The notes under the pieces: generated by a model
Told to the model about the DNA's origin: nothing
Database searches by the model: none
What the model saw: the letters and a program-made list of their open reading frames with translations, nothing else
Assembly (NCBI GenBank): GCA_964588695.1
Contig: CAZPQK010000021.1
Span: 1 to 16,944, forward strand
Direction: 5' to 3'
Length of the DNA stretch: 16,944 nucleotides
Source: CAZPQK01 sp964588695
Lineage (GTDB): Bacteria > Krumholzibacteriota > Krumholzibacteriia > WVZY01 > JAKEHA01
Program-made: the position numbers and the translations under genes
Part shown: one piece after another, positions 1 to 8,100 of the stretch
How positions within the stretch are numbered: the stretch's first letter is position 1
How the letters are laid out: every line of letters begins with the position of its first letter

Positions 1-245
<245 letters not shown>

Positions 246-356
246 GGGAGTTAACGACCGGGTGGGAACTGTGCAAGCAGCTTCCACTCAATAATTCCTA
301 GGTCGACAGATCGTCGGCCTCACACACAACTTTCTGTTTTCAAATAACACAAACAC

Positions 357-395
357 GCCCGCTCGATATAACATCGAGTGGGCTTTTTGTTTTTT
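357..395 (+). terminator. Intrinsic terminator after 16S rRNA, abutting the next gene's RBS
   Basis: An 11-bp stem (357-367 with 373-383, one G-T wobble) closes a 5-nt loop ATAAC and is followed by a T tract, TTTTTGTTTTTT (384-395). It would end the 16S transcript about 110-150 nt past the mature 3' end, before any 23S gene. The T tract runs directly into the AGGGGGGA ribosome binding site of the next gene, so it could also act as a leader attenuator for that gene if its promoter lies upstream. Confidence 0.9.
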
Positions 396-403
396 AGGGG
401 GGA
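396..403 (+). promoter_or_regulatory. Ribosome binding site of the KAP NTPase gene
   Basis: AGGGGGGA lies 9 nt before the ATG at 413 and starts at the first base after the terminator T tract. There is no room for a promoter between terminator and RBS, so translation of the gene needs transcription that passes the terminator. Confidence 0.7.
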
Positions 404-412
404 TTTAACGTA

Positions 413-2398
413 ATGAACGACAATCCGATACGAGGAAGGTCCGACGACCTTCTGAATCGCGCCGACAAGGCGTCATGGTTTGCCGAATCGCTGCTCGCAA
501 CCGACAACGATCGAGGAGTTGTTGCCGCCATATACGGAGACTGGGGGAGCGGCAAGACCTCGTTTCTCAATCTTGTCGAGGAACATTTTCAAAAAGAGGA
601 CAGTGCAGTAATTCTGAAGTTTAACCCGTGGTTGTTCAGCAGCGCCGCGCAATTGGTCCCACTCTTCTTCTCAGAGGTTGGCAAACAACTGCCAAGACCT
701 GACTATAAGAAACTGTCTGAACAGTACACACGTCTTGGTGCGGCATTCAGTCTTCTTGTTGCGCCAGGCCCGTGGGAGCTTCAAACAATCGGAGCCACGC
801 TTACCGTGATCGGGATGCTGTTCCGCCGAAACAACGTTTCGATCGAGAAACATCGCGATAATATTGTTGAACAATTGAAGCGCGAACGTATGCCGTTTGT
901 GGTTATTGTCGACGACATAGATCGCCTGGATAGGGAAGATGCGCGGGAAGTTTTCAAGCTTGTTCGCCTTATCGGCGATTTTCCTAACATGAAGTACATT
1001 TTAGCAGTCGATCGGCGTCGGGCGGCATTACAGCTCGACGAGGCACACTTCGATGGCGAAGCGTACCTTGAGAAAATTGTCCAGCTTCCCTATGAGTTGC
1101 CGAATATTCCTGAACCCCTGGCAGTAAAGGTTTTCGAAAATACTGTGAAAGAGGCGGTTGGGAAAACTGTTGGAAATGAAGTTTTTGAGTCCCAAAGGTG
1201 GACGGTAGTCTATCACTTCGTGACTCGTACGCTAGTTGCGACCGTCCGTGACCTTCGAAGGTTGCAGATGGCGTTAGTCCACACTACACCGATTCTCGGG
1301 GAACGGATGAATGCGGCCGACGCTGTCGCCATGGAAGCGATTCGAGTCCTGCGACCGAAGCTTTTTGATACGATCCGATCCAACTCAGAGCTGTTGGCGC
1401 CGTCAGATATTCCGTACTTATCGACGCTTGACGATGAGTCAGGCGACGAGGTCATGCGGTTGTGGAACGGGGAAGATCTGAACTTCCTTCGTCATCTGTT
1501 TCCCGGTCACAAGGGTTCAAGGTTGACAAACCAGCGATCGGTCTGGCTCCGCGAGCGTAGGGTTTCACATCCTGCAATTCTCAAGTTCTATCTGGAGCAG
1601 GTTTCCAACGAGGAACTGCGAACCCTGCAGCACGCAGAGCAGTTGTTTGCGCACCTCGGCGATCCATTCGCTCTTAACCAATATTTGGACATGATTCCCG
1701 CCGATCGGGTTAGAAAAAGCTTGCAAGATCTTTCTGCGTTTGAAGCCAGCTTTACTGAGACCCAAGCCACCGCAGCTATACCGGTTCTGCTCAATTATCT
1801 GGAGAGAATGCCTGATGTTCCAGTGGCGTTTCACGACTACGGTAATGAATCGGTCGTTCGAACCCTGGTATTCTTGCTTCTAAAGCGGCATGATTGCGAA
1901 ACAACGGAAGCAATTACCGAAAAGTTGTTACCTAAAGTCCGGCGTTTGACCTTTCGAATGTATCTTGTCGATGTTCTTCGCGCAGGTGAAGATCACACCC
2001 CCCTCGTTTCAAAAGCTTTTCTCGAATTGCTGATAGAAAGCTGGAGTCGCAAGATGGCACTTCAGGCCCCGAGAGCTATTGCGAGCGAGCCGGACCCATA
2101 CTATTTACTGACACGATATCTGAAAGAGACGGGTGATCGGAAGAGGATTCAGGTATGGCTGGAAGACGACGAAATCGCTGTGCGAACAATTGAGACTGCG
2201 ATTGTCGAGGCAAGGACGATCGGCCCGGTCGGCGAAACGCTACGAGAACACGAGCTGCCGTGGGCACGTCTAGGCAAGTTGTTTGGCGGATCGGATGCTA
2301 TGGCTTCCCGACTAACCCCCCTTACAGGTCGGTTTCCGGAAAATCGTGCATTATCGCTAGCGTACGAGTACATTACCGGAGCTAAGAAAGAAAGTTAG
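413..2398 (+). CDS. KAP family P-loop NTPase
   Basis: A 661-residue STAND-like NTPase of the KAP family (named after Kidins220/ARMS and PifA). Walker A is GDWGSGKTS (residues 42-50, Lys48) and Walker B is VVIVDDID (163-170), followed by RLDRED. The downstream AVDRRRAALQLDE and YLEKIVQLPYELP segments match the KAP core. Between the Walker motifs, residues ~107-139 form a hydrophobic stretch. Many KAP proteins carry a membrane hairpin at this point, so weak membrane association is possible. The remaining ~300 residues are helical-looking and I recognise no domain in them. Bacterial KAP NTPases are often found in mobile or antiphage regions (PifA of plasmid F blocks phage T7), but the role here is unknown. 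The ATG at 413 fits the family N-terminus. It is convergent with the XRE gene. Confidence 0.9.
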   Translation: MNDNPIRGRSDDLLNRADKASWFAESLLATDNDRGVVAAIYGDWGSGKTSFLNLVEEHFQKEDSAVILKFNPWLFSSAAQLVPLFFSEVGKQLPRPDYKKLSEQYTRLGAAFSLLVAPGPWELQTIGATLTVIGMLFRRNNVSIEKHRDNIVEQLKRERMPFVVIVDDIDRLDREDAREVFKLVRLIGDFPNMKYILAVDRRRAALQLDEAHFDGEAYLEKIVQLPYELPNIPEPLAVKVFENTVKEAVGKTVGNEVFESQRWTVVYHFVTRTLVATVRDLRRLQMALVHTTPILGERMNAADAVAMEAIRVLRPKLFDTIRSNSELLAPSDIPYLSTLDDESGDEVMRLWNGEDLNFLRHLFPGHKGSRLTNQRSVWLRERRVSHPAILKFYLEQVSNEELRTLQHAEQLFAHLGDPFALNQYLDMIPADRVRKSLQDLSAFEASFTETQATAAIPVLLNYLERMPDVPVAFHDYGNESVVRTLVFLLLKRHDCETTEAITEKLLPKVRRLTFRMYLVDVLRAGEDHTPLVSKAFLELLIESWSRKMALQAPRAIASEPDPYYLLTRYLKETGDRKRIQVWLEDDEIAVRTIETAIVEARTIGPVGETLREHELPWARLGKLFGGSDAMASRLTPLTGRFPENRALSLAYEYITGAKKES

Positions 2399-2448
2399 GA
2401 TAGCAAGGCGACCGGACCTGCCACAGGTGTTCGGCAAACAGTCCTAAA

Positions 2449-2739
2449 TCATGCTTGCAATCGTTCGATTGCAATTTCCTTCTTTGTGCTCTGCATCGCA
2501 AGGAGAGCTTTTAACAAGAAGTCCATCGAAACCGAACTATCGCCAGCTTCCATTTTGGCTACACGAGATTGAGTTGAATTGACTAGCGTTGCCAGCTCGG
2601 TTTGGGTTAGTTCGTTTGCTAGGCGTCGCTTTCTTACGAATCCCGCTAGCGCCAAACGAATCTCGATGAGTTTACTTTCCTCATCGGACAGCCCAGAAAG
2701 TGATATTCGAGGTTTGACAGTGTTGTTAAGCCGCCTCAT
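2449..2739 (-). CDS. XRE-family helix-turn-helix transcriptional regulator (orphan antitoxin-like)
   Basis: A 96-residue protein. Residues ~30-85 form a Cro/C1-type HTH: VRKRRLANELTQTELA then STQSRVAKMEAGDSSVSMDF, with the QTELA...TQSRVAKMEAG recognition pattern. Size and layout resemble HigA-like antitoxins that pair with RelE/HigB toxins, but no small toxin ORF is adjacent. The gene upstream on the same strand is an HNH protein whose stop is 51 nt away, so the two may be co-transcribed and this protein could repress that unit. No clear Shine-Dalgarno precedes the ATG, so the start is less certain or translation is coupled. Autoregulation is inference. Confidence 0.8.
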   Translation of the reverse strand: MRRLNNTVKPRISLSGLSDEESKLIEIRLALAGFVRKRRLANELTQTELATLVNSTQSRVAKMEAGDSSVSMDFLLKALLAMQSTKKEIAIERLQA

Positions 2740-2790
2740 TCAAACAGGTTAGCGCGTACCTGGTGGGGCGTTACGTCGGTCGCCGAATGC

Positions 2791-3999
2791 TTACCATTTC
2801 GTTTGGGCACCCCATTCCCCAAACTCCCGCTCTGCCAACAACTGATTGTGCGCGCTGCATAGTAAACGCAAGTTCTCGGGCGTGTGTTTGCCGCCGCGTG
2901 CGAACGGGCGAATGTGATCTATGTGTAAGTGTCGAGTCTCGCCGCAACGTTTGCCGTCGGGATCGACGTAGCGGCATCGACCTTCGTCGCGGGCGTAAAC
3001 CTTATCGCGAATAGGTTGTGGAATCGCGCGAGAAGGACTGCCCGGAGGGCTAGGCCTAGTGGGCTTGGTAGTGCGCGGTTTAGCGTTTTGAGAGGTAGGG
3101 GACGCCGTAGCTTCGCCGCCGTGCGCGTTGGTCCGGTTAATGGCGCGCAGAGCGCGCTTATGTTCCCGTCTCACGGGGTCGTGCTTGTCTAAGTAACATT
3201 CCAACAACAGATAAAACATCTGCTCGGTGCTCGCGTTGCCGTTCATGCGGTTGCTGGCCAACGCCATCACGCGCTCGAGCTTTTGCATGGCGTCGTTGCC
3301 AATGTTGAACTCAACGCGATAGCGCTGTCGGTATGTTTGGGTGCCAGGTGCCGCAGTGGTTAAGTCGCCGACGTTATTGTCCGACGCTAGCGCGGTCCGC
3401 ACAGGTTCCGACTCGGTCGCGTCGGGGAACCGTGCACTTCGCGCCGGTTCACTTTCACCGTGAAGGTGATTGGGTGAACTCGCGCAGCGCGTACGGGCCC
3501 GCTCAGGCGACCCGTCTAACAGTCCTGGCATTCGCTCAACGCGCGGCACCCGAGGTGCCACCGGCACAATCCGTTCCGGTCGCTCCGACTTGCCTTGCAG
3601 CCTCGCCGCCACTTCGCGCGCGCGACGGATCGACATGCCCGTGATTTCTTCCATGACCGAACGCGCGTTCTTTGGCGTCAACTCCCGCGACACCGTCGCC
3701 AATGCGCCCAGCGTAACCGAGCGCGTCTCTAACTTTTCGCGCACCCACGGATACGTCGCCGTCACCCGCGCGGCAGCGATGCGGCGCCACCCCGACGCCG
3801 ACGAGTAGCCCAACTCGTTGGTGACATACGCGTACAAAGAACTATGCCCGCGATCGCGATACCAACGACACTTGTCCATCACAATCAAGTGATCGACTAG
3901 CGCCAAGGTGCACTGGCGTTCGCGTTGCATCAGATGAACGATGCGTTCGTGTGTGGATTGATGGGAGGGTTTGGTCGGCGGTCGTTGCGTTCTGTGCAT
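2791..3999 (-). CDS. HNH endonuclease-like protein with long variable linker (HNH copy 1)
   Basis: 402 residues from the ATG at 3999. The helical N-terminal ~155 residues (HERIVHLMQRERQCTLALVDHL, ELGYSSASGWRRIAAARV) resemble the N-terminal half of many DUF222-like multicopy bacterial HNH proteins. A low-complexity linker follows (~155-220). A short conserved segment then leads (YRQRYRVEFNIGND, MALASNRMNGNASTEQMF) into a second Pro/Thr/Arg-rich linker. The C-terminal HNH/zinc domain (~326-402) has C342, C352, the DHI motif at 361-363 (H362), N376, C381 and H384. All the residues expected of an active nuclease are present. The target is unknown. A dispersed repeat (core 3454-3478) lies in frame in the first linker and encodes SPNHLHGE (~174-182). 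A closely related gene lies at 16364-16944. The N-terminal assignment is by general resemblance. Confidence 0.88.
   Translation of the reverse strand: MHRTQRPPTKPSHQSTHERIVHLMQRERQCTLALVDHLIVMDKCRWYRDRGHSSLYAYVTNELGYSSASGWRRIAAARVTATYPWVREKLETRSVTLGALATVSRELTPKNARSVMEEITGMSIRRAREVAARLQGKSERPERIVPVAPRVPRVERMPGLLDGSPERARTRCASSPNHLHGESEPARSARFPDATESEPVRTALASDNNVGDLTTAAPGTQTYRQRYRVEFNIGNDAMQKLERVMALASNRMNGNASTEQMFYLLLECYLDKHDPVRREHKRALRAINRTNAHGGEATASPTSQNAKPRTTKPTRPSPPGSPSRAIPQPIRDKVYARDEGRCRYVDPDGKRCGETRHLHIDHIRPFARGGKHTPENLRLLCSAHNQLLAEREFGEWGAQTKW
3143..3157. repeat. GCGCGC palindrome in HNH copy 1 linker
   Basis: GCGCGCAGAGCGCGC is a perfect 6-bp inverted repeat around AGA. It occurs once here but twice at the equivalent place in HNH copy 2 (16746-16760 as GCGCGCAAAGCGCGC, and 16818-16832), where the two copies flank a 72-nt insertion. 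It encodes RALRA on the - strand. Confidence 0.8.
3435..3490 (+). repeat. Dispersed palindromic repeat, copy 1 (inside HNH gene)
   Basis: The 25-bp core is at 3454-3478: the odd palindrome TTCACCGTGAA followed by GGTGATTGGGTGAA. The core ends TTCACC and GGTGAA are complementary, and an inner TCACC/GGTGA pair gives an alternative hairpin. Similarity to copy 3 extends on both sides (CACTTCGCGC, CGGTTCACT upstream; CGCGCAGCGC downstream). It sits in frame in the HNH gene on the opposite strand, in a linker, without breaking the reading frame. Confidence 0.88.
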
Positions 4000-4004
4000 G
4001 GTTG

Positions 4005-4009
4005 CCTCC
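4005..4009 (-). promoter_or_regulatory. RBS fixing the HNH copy 1 start
   Basis: On the - strand GGAGG is 5 nt upstream of the ATG at 3999-3997. This favours that ATG over an in-frame TTG at 4011, which overlaps the RBS region. Confidence 0.8.
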
Positions 4010-4122
4010 AAATGTTGACCGCAACGACATTATAACATGGGGGTTTTGTGCGTCGCTGTCGACGCGCTAAGCGTTGATCGCATGCAAAAAGACTTTGCGA
4101 AGAGGCACTAGCGATGTTCGGG

Positions 4123-4148
4123 CGTGAACGACCTGCTGATCGTTCACG
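4123..4148. repeat. Perfect 8-bp inverted repeat upstream of HNH copy 1
   Basis: CGTGAACG (4123-4130) and CGTTCACG (4141-4148) are exact reverse complements separated by 10 nt. It lies about 120-150 bp upstream of the HNH start. Arms separated by about two helix turns centre-to-centre suit a dimeric regulator, and the XRE protein two genes away is one candidate. It may equally be an RNA hairpin. The role is inferred. Confidence 0.5.
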
Positions 4149-4392
4149 AAAGTTGAAAAGAAGATAGCTCTCCGTTCGCAGAAACCGTAGCGCAAGAAAT
4201 GCGTCAAGAAGAATTTTAATAAGCTGATCAAAAACAGTACGTGACGCGAGATCACCAATCACGCCGAGGCGAATTATTCGTGCGTGGTCGGCAAACCGTA
4301 AACTGTTACGATCTCCAAGTACAACTCAAGCGCCGAGTGAACCAATCACTCTCACGAACGCCGAAATAAAACACCAAGCCCGTCTGTTTGCC

Positions 4393-4455
4393 TTCACCGT
4401 GAAGGTGATTGGGTGAACGTACGCAACGGCCGCGCACGCGATGTGTTAGCATCGC
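4393..4455 (+). repeat. Dispersed palindromic repeat, copy 2, with downstream hairpin
   Basis: The 25-bp core at 4393-4417 is identical to copy 1. GC-rich sequence follows (ACGTACGCAACGGCCGCG), then a hairpin GCGATG-tgttag-CATCGC (4438-4455). The flanks differ from copies 1, 3 and 4 in sequence but keep the plan of core, GC-rich spacer and hairpin. Confidence 0.88.
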
Positions 4456-4540
4456 ACATGCAATCCGCGTGGTCGCCGAAGCTTGATCACCGATACCTCA
4501 CGAACCGTCGCACCGCGCGCCGTTACCTGGTGTTCAGGAA

Positions 4541-4545
4541 AGGAG
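4541..4545 (+). promoter_or_regulatory. RBS fixing the VOC protein start
   Basis: AGGAG lies 6 nt before the ATG at 4552. An upstream in-frame ATG at 4483 has no such site and would add 23 residues foreign to the family. Confidence 0.8.
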
Positions 4546-4551
4546 CATGTT

Positions 4552-4941
4552 ATGCCAACTTTAGTTCCATACGTGGTGTATAACGGAACCTGTCGCGCTG
4601 CGCTAGAATTCTACCGAGATGCCCTCGGCGGAGAAATCACGCTACTGCAGACCTACGCCGAATCTCCCATTCCATCGCCACCCGAGCACGGTGATCGCGT
4701 GTTCAACGCGATGTTTCAACTGGGGCCGCTACTCCTGCGTGCGTCCGACGATATGCCGGGCCATGAAGTCGCGCAGGGTACAAATATCTCGCTATTCGTA
4801 AATTTCGAATCCGCAGAAGAGAAGGTCAACGCGTTCAACAAACTCGCCGTCGGCGGCAAGGTTCAGTTTCCAATCGAAGATAACTTTGGAATGTTGACCG
4901 ACCAGTTTGGCGTGCAGTGGATGATGGTACACGGGGAATAG
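4552..4941 (+). CDS. VOC-superfamily (PhnB-like / glyoxalase-fold) protein
   Basis: 129 residues, the normal length for single-domain PhnB/YjdN-like proteins. The N-terminus MPTLVPYVVYNGTCRAALEFYRDALGG is the diagnostic first beta-alpha unit (fold PY..f.G.a.eAl.FY...fGGe). AMFQLGPLLLRASDDMP, NISLFVNFESAEE and the terminal FGMLTDQFGVQWMMV complete the paired beta-alpha-beta-beta-beta modules. Relatives bind small molecules or metals and are mostly of unassigned substrate; no catalytic role can be given. It is probably cytoplasmic and monocistronic, lying 204 nt before the next gene on the same strand. Confidence 0.92.
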   Translation: MPTLVPYVVYNGTCRAALEFYRDALGGEITLLQTYAESPIPSPPEHGDRVFNAMFQLGPLLLRASDDMPGHEVAQGTNISLFVNFESAEEKVNAFNKLAVGGKVQFPIEDNFGMLTDQFGVQWMMVHGE

Positions 4942-4946
4942 AACCA

Positions 4947-4982
4947 GCGCCGCACCGCGGCGCCAGTCTGTCCGAGGCTGGC
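4947..4982 (+). terminator. Possible terminator after the VOC gene (no T tract)
   Basis: Two adjacent stems follow the stop codon: GCGCCGC-acc-GCGGCGC (4947-4963, perfect 7 bp) and GCCAG...CTGGC (4962-4982). They share bases, so they are alternatives or stacked. No T run follows, so termination is uncertain; mRNA 3'-end stabilisation is equally possible. Confidence 0.4.
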
Positions 4983-5087
4983 TCGCGCCGTATTTCAGTC
5001 CGTCGCGAAGGCAGAGAGGGGACGTTTCGCCGACGATGCTGCCTCGATCTGGTCAAGCAATCACGGCCGTACGTTCCGGTTGTATGC

Positions 5088-5093
5088 TACAAT
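5088..5093 (+). promoter_or_regulatory. Candidate -10 box for the glycine-rich protein gene
   Basis: TACAAT lies 53 nt before the ATG at 5146 and is flanked by a direct repeat CCGTACG (5067-5073 and 5094-5100). I see no good -35 at 16-18 nt, so an alternative sigma factor or an operator at the repeats is possible. Confidence 0.3.
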
Positions 5094-5133
5094 CCGTACG
5101 CGCATGCCCACGCAACCATACTCGGCTTGTCTC

Positions 5134-5139
5134 TGGAGG
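5134..5139 (+). promoter_or_regulatory. RBS fixing the glycine-rich protein start
   Basis: TGGAGG lies 6 nt before the ATG at 5146. The upstream in-frame ATG at 5080 lacks an RBS and would put 22 residues in front of the signal sequence. Confidence 0.8.
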
Positions 5140-5145
5140 CACATC

Positions 5146-8100
5146 ATGTCGACCCCTGTTGTGCGCGTGCGTCACCTGCGTTGGACTCTCTTCGTGGTCG
5201 CTTTCGCGGCGATTATTTTCATAAACCACTTTGCGCTTACCGAGCGACAACTTCCCACGCTTTCGCCTTCCGGCGACATCACTCTCAGCGGAACGGTTGA
5301 GTACGCCGAAGTAACAATCCCCGCTGGCGTTAAAATCTTCGCGGCGAACGACCTTGAAATTGTTAGCCGCGGTGACGTCGCGATTCATGGCGACGTCATC
5401 GGCGCCGATGGCGTGTCGGCCCACGATCCGCGCGCGAGTTCGCGCGGTGAAGTTCATCGCAACGGGGTGTCGATTTCGATTCGGTCCGAGAAAAACATTC
5501 TAGTTACCGGGCAGTTGCAGGCCGGAAATGGCGCGAGCGGAAACGCGCCGGGCCAGCGCGGCGGCGCCGGCGGCAGTATTGAACTCGAATCCCGACACAC
5601 GCGACTCGCGCAAGACATCTTCGCAGGCAGCGGCGGTGCGGGTGGGCCAGGTGCACCCGGCGGCGACGGCGGTAGCATCGTCGCGCATGGATTTATCAAC
5701 GCAACCCGCGGTCAAGAAACTTTTGCAACCGGCGGAAAAGGTGGGCGCGGCGGCGACGGTGTTGCCGGCGACTTTGACACCCAAACATACACTAACTTCC
5801 GGGATGGCGGCGCCGGCGGTAAAGGCGGTGGCGTCGTGCTTTCGCGTGCCGACGGAGAAGACGGCGGTTATGGCCCCGACGGAGAAGACTCGCTGGTAGT
5901 CGGGTTTGACGTTGCTAACCCGGGACAACCTGGGCAACCAGGCAACGACGGGCAAAGCCTTATGGTGATCGCGGTTGGTGGTCCTGGCGGTCCCGGTGGA
6001 GACGGTACCAATGCCACGCCCACCAATGGCAACGGTGGCAACGGCGGTCCCGGTGGTGAAGGCGGTTATGCGGCTGGAGGTGGAGGAGAAACTGGCGGAC
6101 GAGGTGGTGCCTGCGCGGGTGGTAACGCGGGAGATGGTGGAGACGGCGGGTCGGCTGGGCAAGCATTCGGCGGCAATGGCGGTGTCGGTGGCAACGGCGG
6201 CTCTGGTATGGGCACCGGCTCCGGTGGCACCGGTGGCGAAGGTGGGCTCGGCGGCGATGCTTGTGCCGGTATTGGCGGTGACGGCGGAAAAGGCGGTCCG
6301 TGCTGTGTTGCGGCCGGCGGGTTTTCCGGCGGCGACGGGGGTAACGGAGGCGCCGAAGGTCTCGCCGATGCTGGCGACGGCGGCCGCGGCGGCAACGGTG
6401 GAAACGCCGATCCGGCCGGTGTCGGCGGCAACGGTGGCCCGGGCGGTAACGGGGGTGACGCAACTGGTTCTTTTTCGGGTGAAGGTGGCGACGGTGGCAA
6501 GGGATTCGTGCCGGGCGCCGGTGGCATTGGCGGGTTCACGGCGTCGCATGGCACCGGTGTATACGGTGATGGCGGGAGTCCTGGTTCGCCGGGCGGCTCA
6601 CCCGGCGCAAACGGGATGTCGGGAGACATCGTATTTGGAACGCTCAAACATGGCGGTCCCGGCGGCCCCTGTGTGCTTGCCGGAGTACCGAAGCCAGAGT
6701 GGATTAAAGAGTCTGACGCCGATTCTGGTACACCGTCCGGACCCACAATCACCAAAGGAATCCCCAACGGCCTGTTTCGCGGCGGTCACTTCAACAACAG
6801 TTATGGCACCCAGGACACGGTCGTAAATTCCGAAGGCATTACCGACCTCTACCTGACCAAACTCAACGACGACGGTTCCGAAAAATGGACGCGTACCGTT
6901 GGCGGTACCGACGCAGCTATTAGTGTGAACCAGGTGCAGGCCGACGCGAATGGAAACGTTCTCGTCGTTGGGTCTATCACTGGGTCTGCAGACTTTGGCG
7001 GTACCACGATCAATGCCGGCGATACGCCCGATGGTTTCATCACCAAGTTTGACTGTGACGGCAACATTGTTTGGACCAAACAACTGCCGGAAGCAAGCAT
7101 GACCAGCGGCAATGGCGTCTCTGTGCACGATGTCAAAATTGCACCTAACGGTAATATCTACGTGGTTGCGCAGTTTACCGGCAGCGCCTCGGTGGGAGAT
7201 TCGACGTTCACCACAACTACGCCGACAAACATGTTTGTTTCCTGCTATTCGTCGCTTTGTACGTTTCACTGGGCGAAGCACGTGATCGGCACCACCGATG
7301 ATTTTCTCGAATTGGAGATTGACGAATCCGGCCGCATCGTCGTTGGCGGCGAATTCGCTGGCTCTTTGGATTTCGGCGACTCAACTTTGGTTGCCAATGG
7401 AAGCGATCTGTTTTTGGGGTGGTTCAAAAGCGACGGTAGTTTTGATCGCGCCAAGAAAATTTCGTCGAGCTCGGGGTATTTGCAGGACCTCACGGCAGCC
7501 GCGGGCGGCGAGTTGTACGCCGCCGGGTATTTCTCTGGCGCTTTGACTTTCGACGGGCAGCCAACTTTGACGGGTACGCTAAGCGCTTATCTGGCGAAGC
7601 TCGATTCGACCGGCGAGGCCGAATGGGTTTGGACTCACAACGTCGGCTCGACCTATTTCGCGTACGCGCTCGCGTTGGACGTCGAGGTTCGGTCTAGCGG
7701 TAACGTTTTGCTAGCAGGAGGATTTATCGGATCAATCGAATTTGGTCCCCACGTCGTTACCTCCGGAGACGGGAACAACGGATTCTTGGCAGAGTTTGAT
7801 CCCTCGGGTACGGCCGTCTGGGGTAAACAATTCGGCGACGATTTTGGCCAGAACGTGGCCCACGAAGTTGTCGACGGTCCGTCGGGCAAGATAATTGTTA
7901 CCGGCGCTTATAGTCCGACCTTATTGCCTCCAGAGATCGATGGCGTGCCGCTCGATAGTCTGGGCAATCGGTACGACGTTCAATTGTCCGACGACGTGAT
8001 ATCGTCGACGCCCGACGTTCCCGTTGCGACCCAGACACGATTGTCCAACTATCCCAACCCGTTTAATCCGACAACCACCATTGCGTTCACGTTGCCGCAC

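Larger units (their letters stand above)
4012..4551. other. Intergenic region without a recognisable gene
   Basis: This stretch between the divergent HNH and VOC genes must hold both promoters, though I see no convincing -35/-10 pair. Notable structures are an 8-bp inverted repeat at 4123-4148, the second copy of the dispersed repeat (core 4393-4417), and a 6-bp hairpin at 4438-4455. Short - strand reading frames at 4067-4262 have no RBS or recognisable motif and are not called. Confidence 0.6.

Noticed and set aside
2399..2448. Terminator between the convergent KAP and XRE genes
   Set aside because: ACCTG-cca-CAGGT is only a 5-bp stem and has no T tract on either strand.
2449..2739. Complete toxin-antitoxin pair with the XRE protein
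   Set aside because: No RelE/HigB-sized toxin frame lies on either side; the neighbour is the HNH gene, which is not a known HigB-type partner.
4067..4262. Hydrophobic 63-residue - strand frame upstream of HNH copy 1
   Set aside because: No RBS or homology signal and overlapped by a frame in another phase; treated as chance.
5080..5145. Upstream ATG start for the glycine-rich protein
   Set aside because: It lacks an RBS and would put 22 residues before the signal sequence; TGGAGG before 5146 decides the start.
5500..6826. Long open frames antisense or out of frame within the glycine-rich region (for example 5500-6549 and 6066-6767 on -, 5975-6826 on +)
   Set aside because: They are by-products of the GGN-rich codons: Pro-, Ala/Thr- or Arg/His-rich low-complexity products, no RBS, and covered by a well-supported gene on the + strand.
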